Of a stretch of DNA of 64,000 nucleotides, positions 29,101-37,438 are shown one piece after another (position 1 is the first letter of the stretch; every line of letters begins with the position of its first letter). Where the stretch lies: assembly GCF_029285175.1 (NCBI RefSeq), contig NZ_JABEDH010000001.1, positions 1,426,001 to 1,490,000 of the forward strand, in the 5' to 3' direction. The notes beneath the pieces were generated by a model. It had not been told where the DNA came from. It saw only the letters and a program-made list of their open reading frames with translations, and searched no databases. This stretch comes from Sulfitobacter sp. M05 (GTDB taxonomy: Bacteria > Pseudomonadota > Alphaproteobacteria > Rhodobacterales > Rhodobacteraceae). The position numbers were made by a program, and so were the translations under genes.

Positions 29101-32100
29101 CTTTGTTCGAACCGTTTGGCCCCGCGCAAGGCCGCAACAGTATTCGCGGGGGTCGCCATCAGCTCTTCCAGCAGACGCTCAGTCAAACCCTCATCGGGCG
29201 TGGCTTCGACCGGCTTGGAAAACCAACCTTTTGACACAACAGCCTGCTCGGCCCGCGGGTCAATGTCGATCTGTGCGCAGGTTACACCCGGCATTTCTCG
29301 GGCAAAGACGCCAACGGGTCCGGCAATCAGCGCCGCCTCGGGATGGGGCACCGCCTCGCCACGTACCAGCGCGGCTCCGGTGGTAAAGGCGCTGAGATGC
29401 AGGGGTTTATCAAGCCCTGCGTCGGACAGCGCTTGCGCAAGCCATGTCAGGCTCCAGAATCCCTGTTCCAGGTTGCGGTCAAACAGCGAAGACCCGGCAC
29501 GCGGCGGCAGATGGTCATCCGTCAGCCAGAAATGGCCAATCCGGTCCGGCATCAGATCGCGTTCTTTCAGCGCCGCAATCAATTGGTCATAACCTTGACG
29601 CCCCTGTTCAGGCGCAAGCGTATACGTCGTGTCGTCAGTCCGGGCAAAGGCATCGCCGGCGCGCACGGTGATGACCCTGTGGCCCGCATCGCGTAACCGC
29701 TGCACAGCGGGGGCGGCACGTCCGGCATCATCCGCAAACATTACCCATGTCAGCCCCACATCACCCAGATCGGTAGCAACATCCATATCGGTATCAGCAA
29801 AGCGCGGACGCCATGCGGGAACAGATCCCCAATCCTCGATCACGTCACTGCGCGTCAGGGGTGCGATGGGCGCGGCCAGTGCGGTCTGGCCCGGTTCGAT
29901 GAAATAGCGCGCGCGCTGGAACTGATAGGTTGGCAGCACCACGCGGTTTCGCTTGGCCTCACCCCATATTTGCGACCAATCGGCCTCAAGACCACAGGCC
30001 CAAAGGCGGCCGATTACTGAGATGAAGTACTTGTCATCCGCGATGTCCTGATCGGGATGGCGCAGGGTTGACAAAACCTGTGCCGCGCCAACTTCGGGAT
30101 GCATTTGTGCAAGCGCCGACAAGGCCTTGCCCGGTCCGACCTCAAGATAGATGCGTTGGCGCGGCGCGCTCAGCGTTGTGATGCAATCGGCAAAGTTGAC
30201 CGTGTTGCGCAATTGCGCGACCCAGTAATCGGGGCTTGTCGCCTCTTGCACAGTGATCGGCGCCCCTGTCCGGTTCGAAATGAACGGCATGGTCGGCGCT
30301 TGCAGGTCGAGATCGGCCAGAAAGGCGTGGTATCGCGCAAGAATCGGCTCAAGCATTCGACTGTGCGCCGCGATGTCGATGGCAATGCGTTGGTAGTCGA
30401 TGTCAGCCTTGCTCAGACGGTCCTGCATAGCGTCGAGTGCCGCTTGCGGGCCGGAAACAGCGATCAATTCAGGTGCATTGATCGAGGCAATATCAAGGTC
30501 ATCCCCAAGCAAAGGTTCGATGGCGGATAAGGGAGCCGAGATTGACAACATGCCACCAGCGGGCACTTCGTCAAACAGACGGCCCCGCAGCAGAACAAGG
30601 TCGATCAGGTCTTCAAAACGCATCACTCCGGCAAGGCAAGCGGCAACGTTTTCCCCCATGGAATGCCCCACCATCGCGGCGGGTTGCACCCCCCATGACA
30701 TCCAGAGTTTCGCCAGCGCGTATTCGACAATGGCGATCAGCGGCAGTTGGACAGAAGGCTGTTTAAGTCGTTCCGACGCGGCATCAGTCTCATCCGCCTC
30801 GGGCAGCCACAGGGCGCGGATATCATAGTCAAGTTGAGGCGACAGATGGTTCAGTCCCCGATCCATCCATTCGGCGAATTCCGGTTCAGTTTCATATAGA
30901 TCACGCGCCATGCCGGCATATTGCGCCCCGCCACCGGGGAACATGAAGACAACCTCGGGGTTCTCGCCCAGCGCCTCGTGGGTAAAAACGCGCCGCGTGT
31001 CGGCGCTCTCTAGCAGCTCGGCCGCCTCGGTGTGGGTTTCGGCAACCACCACACGGCGTTTTTCAAAGGCGCGGCGCCCCTGTTTCAAAGTATGCGCGAC
31101 ATCTGCCAACGGCTGATCCGGATGGCTGCGCAGGTGGGCCGCAAGCGCGGCGGTATTAGCATCTAGTGCTGCTTTGGAGGCACCGGAAATCACCAGCGCA
31201 TGAAAGGGCCAGTCGCTTTCCTCAGAAGCCGCAGCTTCAGGCGCTTCTTGCAGAATCATATGGGCGTTTGTGCCGCCCACGCCCAGCGCGTTGATTGCCG
31301 CGCGCCGCGGCGTGTCGCCCACGGCCCAGTCCGTAAGGCTGGCATTCACCCGGAAAGGCGAGCCGTCAAACGGAATCGCCGGATTGGGCGCTTCATACCC
31401 CAAGGACGGGGGGATTTGTTTATTATGCAAAGCAAGCGTCGCCTTGGCGAGGCCGGCAACACCCGCTGCGGTATCCAGATGGCCGATATTGGTCTTTACC
31501 GATCCAAGACGGCAGAAATCCACAGCGGCGGTTTCGGCACGGTAGGCTTCGGTCAATGCAGCAACTTCGATGGGATCGCCAAGATATGTGCCGGTGCCGT
31601 GACATTCGACCATGCCGATGCTTTGCGCGGCCACGCCTGCGGCATCCAATGCAGCGGCGATGGCCTGCGTCTGTCCGTCAACAGAAGGGGCAAGATACCC
31701 TGCCTTGGCAGCACCATCGTTATTGACAGCCGAGCCTTTGATCACGGCCCAGATGTGATCCCCATCCGCAACGGCATCACTCAGCCGACGCAGCGCGACC
31801 GCGCCAGCACCTGACCCAAAAACCGTACCCTGGGCACGGTGATCAAAAGCATGGCAATGGCCGTCCGGCGACAGAATTTCGTTTTCCTTGAATTCATAGC
31901 CTCTGCCCTGCGGCAATTCGATTGTCACGCCCCCCGCCAACGCCATGTCAACTTCGCCCGCACGCAGGGCCTGACAGGCGTAATGGATCGCCACCAAAGA
32001 CGTAGAACAGGCGGTTTGCAGGTTGATCGACGGGCCTTTGAGGTCAAACACATGGCTGACCCGCGTTGACAGGAAATCCTTGTCGTTGCCCGTGTGGCGC

Positions 32101-32561
32101 AACAGGAACATGCCCACATCATCCACCAGATCGGGGTTCGAACAGATATTAAAATAGAAGTAACTGCCCATGCCACAGCCCGCATAGACCCCAATTGGTC
32201 CGGCCATGGTTTCCGGCGGATGGCCCGCCTGCTCCATCGCTTCCCAGGCAACCTCTAGGAATTTGCGGTGCTGGGGGTCCAGAATGGCGGCGTCTTTCGG
32301 AGAAAACCCAAAGAAATCCGCATCAAATGTATCGAATCCCTCCAGAACAGCGGCGGCGGGCACATAGTTCTTGCGCGCAAGCACCTCGGGGCTTTCGCCG
32401 GCGTCCAGTAATTCCTGTTCACTCAGACGGCGGATCGATTCCACACCGTCGCGCAGATTGGCCCAATAGGCCTCTACATCGGCAGCACCGGGTACGTTGA
32501 CAGAAAGACCAACAATCGCAATGTCTTCGCCGGAAAAAGCGGTTTTGGCTGTTGTGTTCAT
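26112..32561 (-). CDS. Type I polyketide synthase, KS-AT-KR-DH-ACP-TE
   Basis: A 2149-residue single-module PKS. KS: TACSTS with Cys185, HGTGT with His321, then NIGH. AT: GHSMGE with Ser634 and the AAHS specificity region. KR near 1170-1350: TGGFGGIG, LDD (B-type stereochemistry marker) and YVAAN. DH near 1400-1650: HRTAEGQAILPG and HPGLMDLA, so both hot-dog catalytic residues appear kept. ACP: DLGGHSL, Ser1806. TE: GYSGGG with Ser1952 and His2111. KR precedes DH, the reverse of the usual modular order. Expected chemistry is one or iterated malonyl-type extensions with reduction, dehydration and release. ATG 32561 is chosen at the start of KS homology. It is the first gene of the operon; the 283 bp upstream should carry its promoter. 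Confidence 0.92.
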   Translation of the reverse strand: MNTTAKTAFSGEDIAIVGLSVNVPGAADVEAYWANLRDGVESIRRLSEQELLDAGESPEVLARKNYVPAAAVLEGFDTFDADFFGFSPKDAAILDPQHRKFLEVAWEAMEQAGHPPETMAGPIGVYAGCGMGSYFYFNICSNPDLVDDVGMFLLRHTGNDKDFLSTRVSHVFDLKGPSINLQTACSTSLVAIHYACQALRAGEVDMALAGGVTIELPQGRGYEFKENEILSPDGHCHAFDHRAQGTVFGSGAGAVALRRLSDAVADGDHIWAVIKGSAVNNDGAAKAGYLAPSVDGQTQAIAAALDAAGVAAQSIGMVECHGTGTYLGDPIEVAALTEAYRAETAAVDFCRLGSVKTNIGHLDTAAGVAGLAKATLALHNKQIPPSLGYEAPNPAIPFDGSPFRVNASLTDWAVGDTPRRAAINALGVGGTNAHMILQEAPEAAASEESDWPFHALVISGASKAALDANTAALAAHLRSHPDQPLADVAHTLKQGRRAFEKRRVVVAETHTEAAELLESADTRRVFTHEALGENPEVVFMFPGGGAQYAGMARDLYETEPEFAEWMDRGLNHLSPQLDYDIRALWLPEADETDAASERLKQPSVQLPLIAIVEYALAKLWMSWGVQPAAMVGHSMGENVAACLAGVMRFEDLIDLVLLRGRLFDEVPAGGMLSISAPLSAIEPLLGDDLDIASINAPELIAVSGPQAALDAMQDRLSKADIDYQRIAIDIAAHSRMLEPILARYHAFLADLDLQAPTMPFISNRTGAPITVQEATSPDYWVAQLRNTVNFADCITTLSAPRQRIYLEVGPGKALSALAQMHPEVGAAQVLSTLRHPDQDIADDKYFISVIGRLWACGLEADWSQIWGEAKRNRVVLPTYQFQRARYFIEPGQTALAAPIAPLTRSDVIEDWGSVPAWRPRFADTDMDVATDLGDVGLTWVMFADDAGRAAPAVQRLRDAGHRVITVRAGDAFARTDDTTYTLAPEQGRQGYDQLIAALKERDLMPDRIGHFWLTDDHLPPRAGSSLFDRNLEQGFWSLTWLAQALSDAGLDKPLHLSAFTTGAALVRGEAVPHPEAALIAGPVGVFAREMPGVTCAQIDIDPRAEQAVVSKGWFSKPVEATPDEGLTERLLEELMATPANTVAALRGAKRFEQSYRDIKLPATETPVFRDDGTYLITGGFGGIGLTLAADILGQHKATVVLLSHGPMPARQAWDGYLKTHATTDRTARRIHAVMRLEELAKPLGGSIEVAQADVANLAQMRRVTQDLTARYGGLTGVIHAAGTLDDAPLLAKTDASIEAVLSPKVQGLRVLDQLLPDGTLELMVLFSSTSTATRSAGQTDYVAANAWLNAFAAARRGAKTRVVAINWGIWADVGMAAKALSGAASDVLPPRRLEAAFLETAGADAVGDMVFTAPFTTENWMLDQHRTAEGQAILPGTGYIELLAEAASAQGMTGFDIQDLYFLRAMPVEADTRREMQITLRPEGGGYAAEMRSDCTHMGKDGWQLHAQATVTPLSKAVPETVDLAGLAARCTTVEQGTHESRLKSPQEAHLNFGPNWHVLSETRMGTAEGVAKLSLPSGLQTTENAPILHPGLMDLATGWAIGLVPGYGATHLWVPVSYGAIHVHAALPAELYSWVRLREGQGDFARFDVTLCDGAGRVLVEVSDFAMKRLEGGLTAMPLTAAEIRFADEDDGEGTRSPAEEQLAYLVSQGIRASEGPDALRRAIALDRSQIMVSSLPLQGLIERANTPVSDSAVSGQSFERPDLDGSFVAPRNGIEEKLAELWSNLLGVSPVGVEDSFFDLGGHSLIAVRLFAAVKREFKVEFPISVLFEAPTIAKCAALIAAQTGDLGEISSGEAPAAAPEKYEFLVPLNQSEQRDAPPLFIVAGMFGNVLNLRHLALPFASERRVFGVQARGLIGDSEPHRDVGAAARDYLAEMQRLQPEGPYLIAGYSGGGIMAYEMAQQLRDAGHAVGVLAMFDTPLPVRPPLSKPDKALIKLAELKTKGPGYLVEWAQNRWAWEMRKRKGEAVSDVPAGAEFNNLKIQNAFLEAVGKYRTPDWDGPLTLFRPALDLHWPVTGGRFVSKEREYVFEDNDWRHYATHLEVIEVPGDHDSMMLAPNVTTLAQELREVIGRALEEGADDWQQATAAQ

Positions 32562-32844
32562 CGTTCGCAATCTACCCCGCCGTTGATAAAATCCGGGCGT
32601 GGGCCCCATGGTTTACCTCAAAAATACCCGCATGATCTATCGCGCAATTCGGGCATTTTTATGCCATTTTTCGCCATGCGCGGGGCATATCCGAGATCTT
32701 ACACCAATCAGACGGCGGATATTGAGGGGAATACCACAACAATTCCTGCAATGCGGCGGGGTTTTTTTCCAAAACGGCAACAATAAGCCCCAGCATCCAA
32801 AGCCGGGCGTCCGGTTTTCCGCCTTAATGGGATTGCCCCCTCCC

Positions 32845-34302
32845 TTACAGAACGGTGCGTTTGCCCTCTATCGGATCATCCCCTTGCATCAGGACGCCTT
32901 CCAAGGCGAACTTTGGGGGACGCACCTTCTGGGGTCGGGTCTTTTCCGCATACCCCAGAATGGCACCCGCGGTCAGCCATGTCAGCGGCGTCAGTGTGGC
33001 GTTCAGCAACATATCCATCATCGTAATCCCAAGGATCAGACAAAGCGGTGCAATAAACGGGGACAGCCCAGCATCACCCTGGGCCCGCACATAGCGCCAC
33101 ATCAGGATCAGAGGCAGGGCAAGTAAACCGAATTCACACAGGTAGCCAAGCCAACCGAAAGTACCGAAAATAATGATCCATCGCCCATCAGGAATAGAGG
33201 TGATGACGCCAGTTTCAGGATCACGGATCAGGCTGCGGCCCCATCCACCCCACCCAAACAGCGGCTTTTCAGCAGCCCGTTCCAGCAATTGTTCCTCGTT
33301 AAAGAACCGATACCCCAGCGAATGCGCCCGGTCTGCGCTGATCGCCTCGGCTTGCGCCAGAATCGCATCAAGCGGCACCAGCTGAAGGTTGCGCAGCATC
33401 GGATAGGTGATGGCGACAAAGGCAAACAGGGCGGCGATCCTGATCTGCCAGCGGGTCGGCAGGAATAACACGATTGGCGTCAGCACCAGCCCATAGGCAA
33501 AAGAAGCCAGGCTTTTGCACAGGACCAGCAACACCGCGATATAGCCCATCACAAACAGGAACTTGCGCCGTTCTTCTGTTTGAGCCGTACGCAGAAAGGC
33601 GGCTGATGCCAACAGCCCCATACAAACAAACAGGGCCAGCCAGAGACTGTGCGGCAGGAACACAATCGGTCTGAACCCGCCCGCGCGCATGGTCTGGGCA
33701 AACGAATGCTGGAAGAACCCGTAAGTCCAGACGTTCATCTGCGGGCTAAGCCGGATTTCGATCAGCGAGGGAATAGAGTAGATTAAGGTGCCAACCATCA
33801 GCGCCAGCAGAATTTCACGCAGCCCGTCCTCAGAAGACAGGAACTGGCGCGCCAGCAGAAACGGCACCACGGTCAGCACCTGCGCAATCAACACAGAACC
33901 CACGTCGCGCAGCGACTGCCCCGGCAGGGCATCCACTTCGAACACGATCGGATCAGCGCCGCTCAGCACTTGAAAAATAATCGGATCGGTATTCGTCAAC
34001 ACCGTCGGAACGGCGCAAAGGATCAACCCCACCACCAACAACAACGCCGCCCGCGAGTCTGGTACCAGCCTGACTTTCTCACGCATCGCAAACACCATAA
34101 TCAGCAAGACCGACAGGTTGGGGATCGAAACCTTATCCATGCTGGGTACCAACGGCAGGTCAAATTCCGTCAGCGGAGGCAGGAACAGATAGCCGCCCAT
34201 AATCGACCAGATGAGGGCGCGTTCGACCTTCTGGGTGCGAAACAGCACAAGGCAAACTACCGGCCAGACAGCCAGCATCAAATGTGCAAGTCCGTTTCCC
34301 AT
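32845..34302 (-). CDS. O-antigen ligase/Wzy-like polysaccharide polymerase
   Basis: A roughly 485-residue polytopic membrane protein with about ten or more hydrophobic helices and a periplasmic loop near residues 325-380 (RAHSLGYRFFNEEQLLERA; PLFGWGGWGR), the hallmark of the O-antigen ligase/polymerase superfamily. It would polymerise EPS repeat units or ligate a glycan in the periplasm. The start is uncertain: ATG 34302 is used, and GTG 34347 adds 15 residues. It is on the same strand as the PKS operon, 283 bp upstream of it, and divergent from the WecG-type gene. Confidence 0.75.
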   Translation of the reverse strand: MGNGLAHLMLAVWPVVCLVLFRTQKVERALIWSIMGGYLFLPPLTEFDLPLVPSMDKVSIPNLSVLLIMVFAMREKVRLVPDSRAALLLVVGLILCAVPTVLTNTDPIIFQVLSGADPIVFEVDALPGQSLRDVGSVLIAQVLTVVPFLLARQFLSSEDGLREILLALMVGTLIYSIPSLIEIRLSPQMNVWTYGFFQHSFAQTMRAGGFRPIVFLPHSLWLALFVCMGLLASAAFLRTAQTEERRKFLFVMGYIAVLLVLCKSLASFAYGLVLTPIVLFLPTRWQIRIAALFAFVAITYPMLRNLQLVPLDAILAQAEAISADRAHSLGYRFFNEEQLLERAAEKPLFGWGGWGRSLIRDPETGVITSIPDGRWIIIFGTFGWLGYLCEFGLLALPLILMWRYVRAQGDAGLSPFIAPLCLILGITMMDMLLNATLTPLTWLTAGAILGYAEKTRPQKVRPPKFALEGVLMQGDDPIEGKRTVL

Positions 34303-34498
34303 GATCGCTTTGCTTTCTTGCCTCAGAGGTAAGGCGCAAATTAGCACTTGGCGCAGGGGCTGTCATCCCGCTAGGTTCAGCAACAGATTTGAACGACCCT
34401 AAACCACAGGACCTTAGTGTTTTGAAGTATATGATAAATTTGCCAACCCTCCGCATTTCCTGCGGCCAAACAGCAACAGCATCACGGCCCCCAGCGTT

Positions 34499-35245
34499 GT
34501 GAAATTTGGCAAGCCCCCCCATCAAGTCGAGGTCAATACAGCGACGAAACAAGCATTGTTTCAGGCCGTAAGAGATCGATTGACCACCCGTGACGGTTTT
34601 GCCCTTGCGACACTGAACCTTGACCATCTGACCAAATTGCCGGTCGATCCCGCGTTTCTGGCGGCTTACCACGCCCATGATCTTGTGGTTGCCGACGGAA
34701 GGCCCGTGGTCTGGCTGGCCAATATGGCTCAACAACCGCTTGAGCTGATGCCCGGCTCCGACATGATCCTGCCACTCTGTGCGCTCTGTGCTGAACTCGG
34801 CGTGCCCATCGCCTTGGTCGGCAGTTCTGACGCAGCCCTTGAAGGGGCAGCCGAGGCGCTGAAGGCAAGGGTTGCCGGGTTGAACGTAAGTTATACCCAT
34901 GCCCCCCCTTACGGGTTTGATCCGGCGGGGGCGCAGGCTGATGCAATCTTTGACGATCTGACGGCCAGCGGTGCCGGCCTGTGTTTCATCGCCCTTGGCG
35001 CACCCAAACAAGAGCTTTTTGCCGCCCGGGGCCGTCAAAAGGCACCAACGGTCGGTTTTGCCTCGATCGGAGCCGGGCTGGACTTCCTCTCAGGTCATCA
35101 GGTGCGCGCCCCAAAAATCATGCGGGCACTGGCGCTTGAATGGCTCTGGCGGGCACTGCAAAGCCCCATGCGCATGGTGCCGCGTTATGCCAAATGTTTT
35201 GCAATCTTACCCGGACTGATGGTGCAGGCGTTGCGGCAACGCTGA
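34499..35245 (+). CDS. WecG/TagA/CpsF family glycosyltransferase
   Basis: A 248-residue GT26 enzyme with TLNLDHL near the N-terminus, VVADGRPVVW, and the family signature LGAPKQELF near residue 165 (metal/base region). Family members transfer ManNAc, ManNAcA or glucose residues to lipid-linked intermediates at the cytoplasmic face. The start is GTG 34499; no strong ribosome site is visible. It is a single plus-strand gene between the polymerase/ligase gene and a convergent glycosyltransferase gene, and is most likely part of EPS assembly. Confidence 0.85.
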   Translation: MKFGKPPHQVEVNTATKQALFQAVRDRLTTRDGFALATLNLDHLTKLPVDPAFLAAYHAHDLVVADGRPVVWLANMAQQPLELMPGSDMILPLCALCAELGVPIALVGSSDAALEGAAEALKARVAGLNVSYTHAPPYGFDPAGAQADAIFDDLTASGAGLCFIALGAPKQELFAARGRQKAPTVGFASIGAGLDFLSGHQVRAPKIMRALALEWLWRALQSPMRMVPRYAKCFAILPGLMVQALRQR

Positions 35246-35276
35246 AGCGCTGCGCGGAACAATCGTGCCTGACGTG

Positions 35277-36389
35277 TCAGATCTGCGCCTTTTCCAGATG
35301 GGCGGCATATCGGGACGAGCTGATGACGAAACCGGCACGGATAAGCAGCTCAATCCGGTTCCAGCGCCGTGCATCCAGCGAAAACAACGTAACATCAGGG
35401 GCTTGTTCCAAAACTGCCGCCCGCGCCGCATCCTCGCCATGGGCCAAATCACCCGACAAAAGTGACGCGGCATCCCGCGCCGCCGTATCGCCGGCAAATT
35501 TGTAATGCTTGATCACCCCGGTGATATCCGCACAGCGCACACCTGCAGACAAATGCGGATGCAGCCCCGGCATAACGCCTGGCCCGTTAAAGACCAGCGG
35601 ATGTTTGGTCAGACAGCAGTTTTCGCCAAACACCTTGCCCCGCACCCCGCCAAAGATGAATTCCGGTGCCGGATCAGGTACTTCATTCCCCGACAGTAAA
35701 GCGGAAAACGGAATTTCAGTGCTGTGATAGTCAAAACGGTTCAGGCTGCTGATGTCAAAATAGGCAAATTCATCCAGCGCCTGCACATAGCTGAAGTTCG
35801 CCACAGCGGCCAACGGGGCCTTGGGGAACATTTCCAGCATTTGCGAAACCATCGCCATCGCGCCCTGCCCCTCAAGATAGGAAATCAGCCCGGCCAGCCC
35901 GATCCGCTCGCGGCCTTCGAATTCGAACACCTCGTCCATGTCTACATAAAGGCACCAGCGGTTCTGCCCGTAGGTCTGGGCTGGATAGGCGCGCAGCAAG
36001 TCTTCGTAGCCAGCCAGTGGCAAAACGCATTGATCTAGGATCACCCCCGGCTCGGATCGCAACCAGTCAATGGTATCATCCGTTGACCCGTTATCGATAA
36101 AAGCGAAATGTTTGATACCCAGCGCGCGGTAATAGTCAAAAAAGGCGTCCATATAATAGCTGCCATTGCGCACCAAGACGATGGCCAACACCTCATCTGC
36201 CGGAATCTCAGGTGTCTTGGGGCCATGTAAATGGCGCAGCGTCTTTTTGAACCGCGCAACGCGGCGGCGTTCGGCAGCGCGCTGCCACAGACGGCGCAGG
36301 ATATGGGCGGGGCTTTTCATAGAGGTCTGATACGCCAGTGCGCGTGCGCGGTCCACTCTTGCCCTGCGCTTTCTGCCCCAAACCGGCAT
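35277..36389 (-). CDS. Glycosyltransferase family 2 (PF13704-like)
   Basis: A protein of 370 residues (347 if the ATG at 36320 is used; neither start has a good ribosome site). It contains AIVLVRNGSYYMDAFFDYYR, FIDNGSTDDT and YVDMDEVFEF, the motifs of the Glyco_tranf_2_4 group found in capsule and LPS loci. The N-terminal 60 residues are strongly basic. It is 14 bp downstream of the diguanylate cyclase gene on the same strand, so it may be co-transcribed with the signalling pair and closes the EPS locus. Confidence 0.75.
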   Translation of the reverse strand: MPVWGRKRRARVDRARALAYQTSMKSPAHILRRLWQRAAERRRVARFKKTLRHLHGPKTPEIPADEVLAIVLVRNGSYYMDAFFDYYRALGIKHFAFIDNGSTDDTIDWLRSEPGVILDQCVLPLAGYEDLLRAYPAQTYGQNRWCLYVDMDEVFEFEGRERIGLAGLISYLEGQGAMAMVSQMLEMFPKAPLAAVANFSYVQALDEFAYFDISSLNRFDYHSTEIPFSALLSGNEVPDPAPEFIFGGVRGKVFGENCCLTKHPLVFNGPGVMPGLHPHLSAGVRCADITGVIKHYKFAGDTAARDAASLLSGDLAHGEDAARAAVLEQAPDVTLFSLDARRWNRIELLIRAGFVISSSRYAAHLEKAQI

Positions 36390-36403
36390 TCACGCGGCGC
36401 GTC

Positions 36404-37438
36404 TCAGGCCGGGCGCGGCGTCCGCACAGAGGGGGCACCGATGGCATTCGCCGCGTCCCGCAAATCAGGCGTATAAAGTGTTTGCGTCGCGCGGCCCGCA
36501 TGTTTGGAAGCATAAAGCGCGACATCGGCATCCGACAATAGATCCTCCATCGTCGGGTTGTCACCGGGCTGTATCCAGACCGTCCCAATGCTGGCGGAAA
36601 TCTTGCACTCGGTGCCCTCAAACGGGATGGGAACCTCCAATCGCTGGATAATCCGCCGCCCGACCCGCCTCAAAACCCCCTCGTCGCGCACATCCGGCAG
36701 GACGAGGGTGAACTCATCCCCGCCCACCCGTGCAACAAGGTCATGACTTCGGGTTTCATCCACCATAATCCGGGCCACATACTGCAACACGTGATCCCCC
36801 GCCGCATGGCCCAGCGTATCATTCACCGTCTTGAAGTAATCCAGATCAATATGCATGACGGCAAAGGAATTGCTGGTCGCCAGCAACCGCGTCAATACCG
36901 TATCCAATGCACGGCGATTTTTGAGGCCGGTTAGCGTGTCGGTATAGGCCTGTTCTTCAGCGGCAATCTTTGCCCCCTGTAACTTCGAATTCAAATTATA
37001 TGAGGCCTCCATCGCGGCGGTTTTCGCCTCGATCAGATAGAGCATCTCAATGGCCAGATCCGTCGCAGCAAAATCCGCATTGGTCAGGGCAAAGTCGCGT
37101 ACCCCGTCCAGTATGGATATCCCGAAACTCAGATTGACGATCATCGTCCCGCCACTGTCCACCGCCGGCACCAGCACCCCTTTCAACGCCGTATGCGGCG
37201 CATCGCGCAGTTTAAGTCGCAGCTTTTGCGGCTCTTTCGACACAAGGTCGGTCATAGAATGCAAAGCGCGCGGGCGCCTCACCTCAAAGACCTCAAGAAA
37301 ACGCTTGCCGGTCAGCCCCTGCCCTTTGCGCATTTTGCGCAAGGTCGGCCCCGCATGCAAAATATGGCCCGAAGGGCCAAGTATCAGATGCATCGGACAA
37401 AGAACATCCAGCGCCGAGAAATCTTCGACAGGCCTCAT
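36404..37438 (-). CDS. Diguanylate cyclase with H-NOX-associated (HNOBA) sensor domain
   Basis: A 344-residue protein. Residues 1-120 match the HNOBA/PAS-like domain of soluble guanylate cyclases (CPMHLILGPSGHILHAG; FLEVFEVRRP), then a helical linker (about 130-165) and a GGDEF domain with GGDEF at 229-233 and the RxxD inhibitory site RSHD at 220-223. It should make c-di-GMP from GTP with product inhibition. Its ATG overlaps the stop of the H-NOX-like gene (ATGA). Known H-NOX/GGDEF pairs use nitric oxide to tune c-di-GMP; here the partner has lost heme residues, so the signal is uncertain. It sits next to the EPS locus, a likely target. Confidence 0.88.
   Translation of the reverse strand: MRPVEDFSALDVLCPMHLILGPSGHILHAGPTLRKMRKGQGLTGKRFLEVFEVRRPRALHSMTDLVSKEPQKLRLKLRDAPHTALKGVLVPAVDSGGTMIVNLSFGISILDGVRDFALTNADFAATDLAIEMLYLIEAKTAAMEASYNLNSKLQGAKIAAEEQAYTDTLTGLKNRRALDTVLTRLLATSNSFAVMHIDLDYFKTVNDTLGHAAGDHVLQYVARIMVDETRSHDLVARVGGDEFTLVLPDVRDEGVLRRVGRRIIQRLEVPIPFEGTECKISASIGTVWIQPGDNPTMEDLLSDADVALYASKHAGRATQTLYTPDLRDAANAIGAPSVRTPRPA

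Noticed and set aside
34160..35038. A 292-codon minus-strand frame opposite the WecG-type gene
   Set aside because: It lies fully antisense to a gene with strong family motifs and has no recognisable domain itself.
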